Source: Burkholderia sp. Ac-20365 (GTDB lineage Bacteria; Pseudomonadota; Gammaproteobacteria; Burkholderiales; Burkholderiaceae). Taken from it: 64,000 nt of DNA. This document shows positions 62,561-64,000 of this stretch, in pieces. The position numbers and the translations under genes are program-made. The stretch spans positions 1 to 64,000 of the forward strand of contig NZ_JAAGPI010000010.1 in assembly GCF_017104715.1 (NCBI RefSeq). Reading direction: 5' to 3'. The notes beneath the pieces are model-generated. The model ran no database searches. It was not told the origin of the DNA and was given only the letters and a program-made list of their open reading frames with translations. The first letter of the stretch is position 1. Each line of letters starts with the position of its first letter.

Positions 62561-64000
62561 AACTCACCGGCGATCTGCTGATCGGTTCACAAGAGATCGC
62601 AGCGACGGCAGGCACGATGAAAGCACTGAACCCTGCGACGAATGCCGAGATCGAACCGGCGTTCGCTTTCGGCGGCAGCGCGGAAGTGACGATCGCAGCG
62701 CAACTCGCCGACGAAGCATTCGATAGCTACAACAACACATCGCTCGGCGAACGCGCTGCGTTTCTCGAGCGCATCGCCGCCGGACTCGATGCCGTCGCGC
62801 CCGAACTCGCGCAACGCACGTCGCTGGAAACCGGTTTGCCTGCCGCGCAGCTCGAAGCGGAAACCGCAAAGGCCGCCACGCAGTTCCGCCAGTTCGCAAC
62901 CGTGGTGCGTCAAGGGCGTTTCCGTCAGGCGACGATCGATCCCGCGCAACCCGAGCGTCAGCCGCGTGCACGCATGGATCACCGGATGCAGAAAATCGCG
63001 CTCGGTCCGGTCGCGATCTTCGGCGCAAGCAACTTCCCGATTTCCTACTCGGTGGCGGGCGGCGACGTGGCGTCGGCGCTGGCTGCGGGCTGCACCGTGA
63101 TCGTGAAGGCGCACAACGCGCACCCGGGCGCATCCGAGATCATGGGCCGCGTGATCCAGCAGGCAGTTGCAGAATCGGGCCTGCACGAAGGCGTTTTCTC
63201 GCTGCTGCGTGGCGGCGGCAATGCAATCGGCGAAGCGCTCGTCGATCATCCGCTTATCAAGGGCGTGACGTTCACGGGCTCCGAAGTGGGCGGCATGGCG
63301 CTTTACCGGCGCGCGCAGCAACGCCCCGATCCGATTCCCGTGTTCACCGAAATGACCAGCGTCAATCCGACCTTCGTGCTGCCGGCGGCGCTCGCGGCAC
63401 GCGGCGGTTCAATTGGCGACGGCTTCGGCGAACGCATGCTCGTCAACGTGGGGCAGGCGTGCCTGAAGCCCGCCATCCTGCTCGCCGTCGACGGCCCTGG
63501 TTTTAGCGAACTGCGTCAGGCGCTGATCGCACGCGTCGAAGCCATGCACGCGCGCACCATGCTCACGCCCGGCATCTGGAAGTCGTATAGCGAGAATCTG
63601 GAGCGACGCAAGAACGCGGGTGCGGAACCTATCGCGTCAGGCGGCAAGGCACAAGGCGCGTGGGACGGCCAGGCCGTGCTGCTCGAAGTCGACGGCGCGC
63701 GCATGCTGGCGGACGCGTCGCTATCCGAAGAAGTGTTCGGACCGGCTGCGCTGCTCGTGCGTGTGGCGGATGTCGGGCAGTTGATCGCGCTTGCGCGGCA
63801 GTTCCACGGCCAGTTGTCGGCGACGATGCAACTCGATTCCGCCGATCACGCGCTCGCCGCGCGCCTCTTGCCCGTGCTCGAACGGCGCACGGGACGCATC
63901 GTCGTGAATGCGTTCGCGCATCCGCAGGAAGTGTCGTATGCGTCGATTCACGGCGGGCCGTTCCCCGCGACGTCGGATAGCCGCTTCACGTCGGTCGGCA
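62557..64000 (+). CDS. 2,5-dioxovalerate (alpha-ketoglutarate semialdehyde) dehydrogenase-type aldehyde dehydrogenase, 3' end outside window
   Basis: 481 codons are present and the frame stays open to the edge; the family is about 525 long. The N-terminus is MKLTGDLLIGSQEI. Marks of the KGSADH branch are GPVAIFGASNFPISYSVAGGD, VIVKAHNAHPG, FTEMTSVNPTFVLP, nucleophile Cys in VNVGQACLKPAILL and a late GGPFPATSDSRFTSVG. It oxidises a semialdehyde, often the last step of sugar-acid or hydroxyproline breakdown. The start overlaps the isochorismatase stop as ATGA. Confidence 0.9.
   Translation, partial: MKLTGDLLIGSQEIAATAGTMKALNPATNAEIEPAFAFGGSAEVTIAAQLADEAFDSYNNTSLGERAAFLERIAAGLDAVAPELAQRTSLETGLPAAQLEAETAKAATQFRQFATVVRQGRFRQATIDPAQPERQPRARMDHRMQKIALGPVAIFGASNFPISYSVAGGDVASALAAGCTVIVKAHNAHPGASEIMGRVIQQAVAESGLHEGVFSLLRGGGNAIGEALVDHPLIKGVTFTGSEVGGMALYRRAQQRPDPIPVFTEMTSVNPTFVLPAALAARGGSIGDGFGERMLVNVGQACLKPAILLAVDGPGFSELRQALIARVEAMHARTMLTPGIWKSYSENLERRKNAGAEPIASGGKAQGAWDGQAVLLEVDGARMLADASLSEEVFGPAALLVRVADVGQLIALARQFHGQLSATMQLDSADHALAARLLPVLERRTGRIVVNAFAHPQEVSYASIHGGPFPATSDSRFTSVG

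Overview
The window comes from a high-GC betaproteobacterium of the Burkholderiaceae, most probably Paraburkholderia or a close relative. This rests on the 5' end and leader of a 16S rRNA gene at the left edge, the betaproteobacterial gene families, and three copies of a large intergenic repeat of a kind I associate with Burkholderia-type genomes. Gene density is normal for a chromosome. There are no phage genes, no transposase and no CRISPR array.

Left part (1-11113): an rrn promoter region reads leftward out of the window. Next comes a complete 2-aminoethylphosphonate (AEP) utilisation locus. A leftward operon encodes an ABC importer (phnS, phnT, phnU, phnV), a GntR regulator, phosphonoacetate hydrolase (phnA), phosphonoacetaldehyde dehydrogenase (phnY) and a PhnZ-like HD-domain oxygenase. 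The AEP transaminase phnW is divergent and faces a DeoR-type repressor. PhnW, PhnY and PhnA convert AEP to acetate and phosphate. The PhnZ-like protein may add an oxidative route.

11397-24310: a UbiB-like protein whose kinase motifs are lost, a DMT transporter, an L,D-transpeptidase, nadE, an RRM protein, small exported proteins, an HNH-like exported protein, an S53/S10 pair of acid-protease families, and LysE/Lrp.

24459-29077: histidine phosphatase, APH-type kinase, SDR and acyl-CoA dehydrogenase. This set matches the logic of phosphorylation-dependent 4-hydroxyacyl-CoA breakdown (LvaA/LvaC/LvaD-like). It has a 22-nt perfect-arm palindrome upstream and a 730-bp repeat element inserted before the last gene.

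29186-44546: LysR, an orphan histidine kinase without its phospho-acceptor His, a four-repeat membrane protein, an iron-regulated TonB receptor with a PepSY protein behind a Fur box, two orphan substrate-binding proteins, a stand-alone condensation-domain enzyme, a beta-propeller-like lipoprotein, repeat element B and ilvD.

44714-64000: an AraC-associated set (cytochrome P460, alpha/beta hydrolase, cupin, aldehyde dehydrogenase), a frameshifted sigma-factor remnant, a Usp protein, repeat element C with a hexanucleotide tract, a four-gene MacB-like exporter, a methyltransferase, a tannase-family esterase, an MFS transporter, and an HxlR-controlled isochorismatase/semialdehyde dehydrogenase operon that runs off the right edge.

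The least-explained structures are the three repeat elements, which share a 17-bp dyad with a constant 80-bp spacer and whose interior is flipped in one copy, the UbiB-like pseudokinase, the His-less kinase, and the putative hydroxyacyl-CoA kinase operon.
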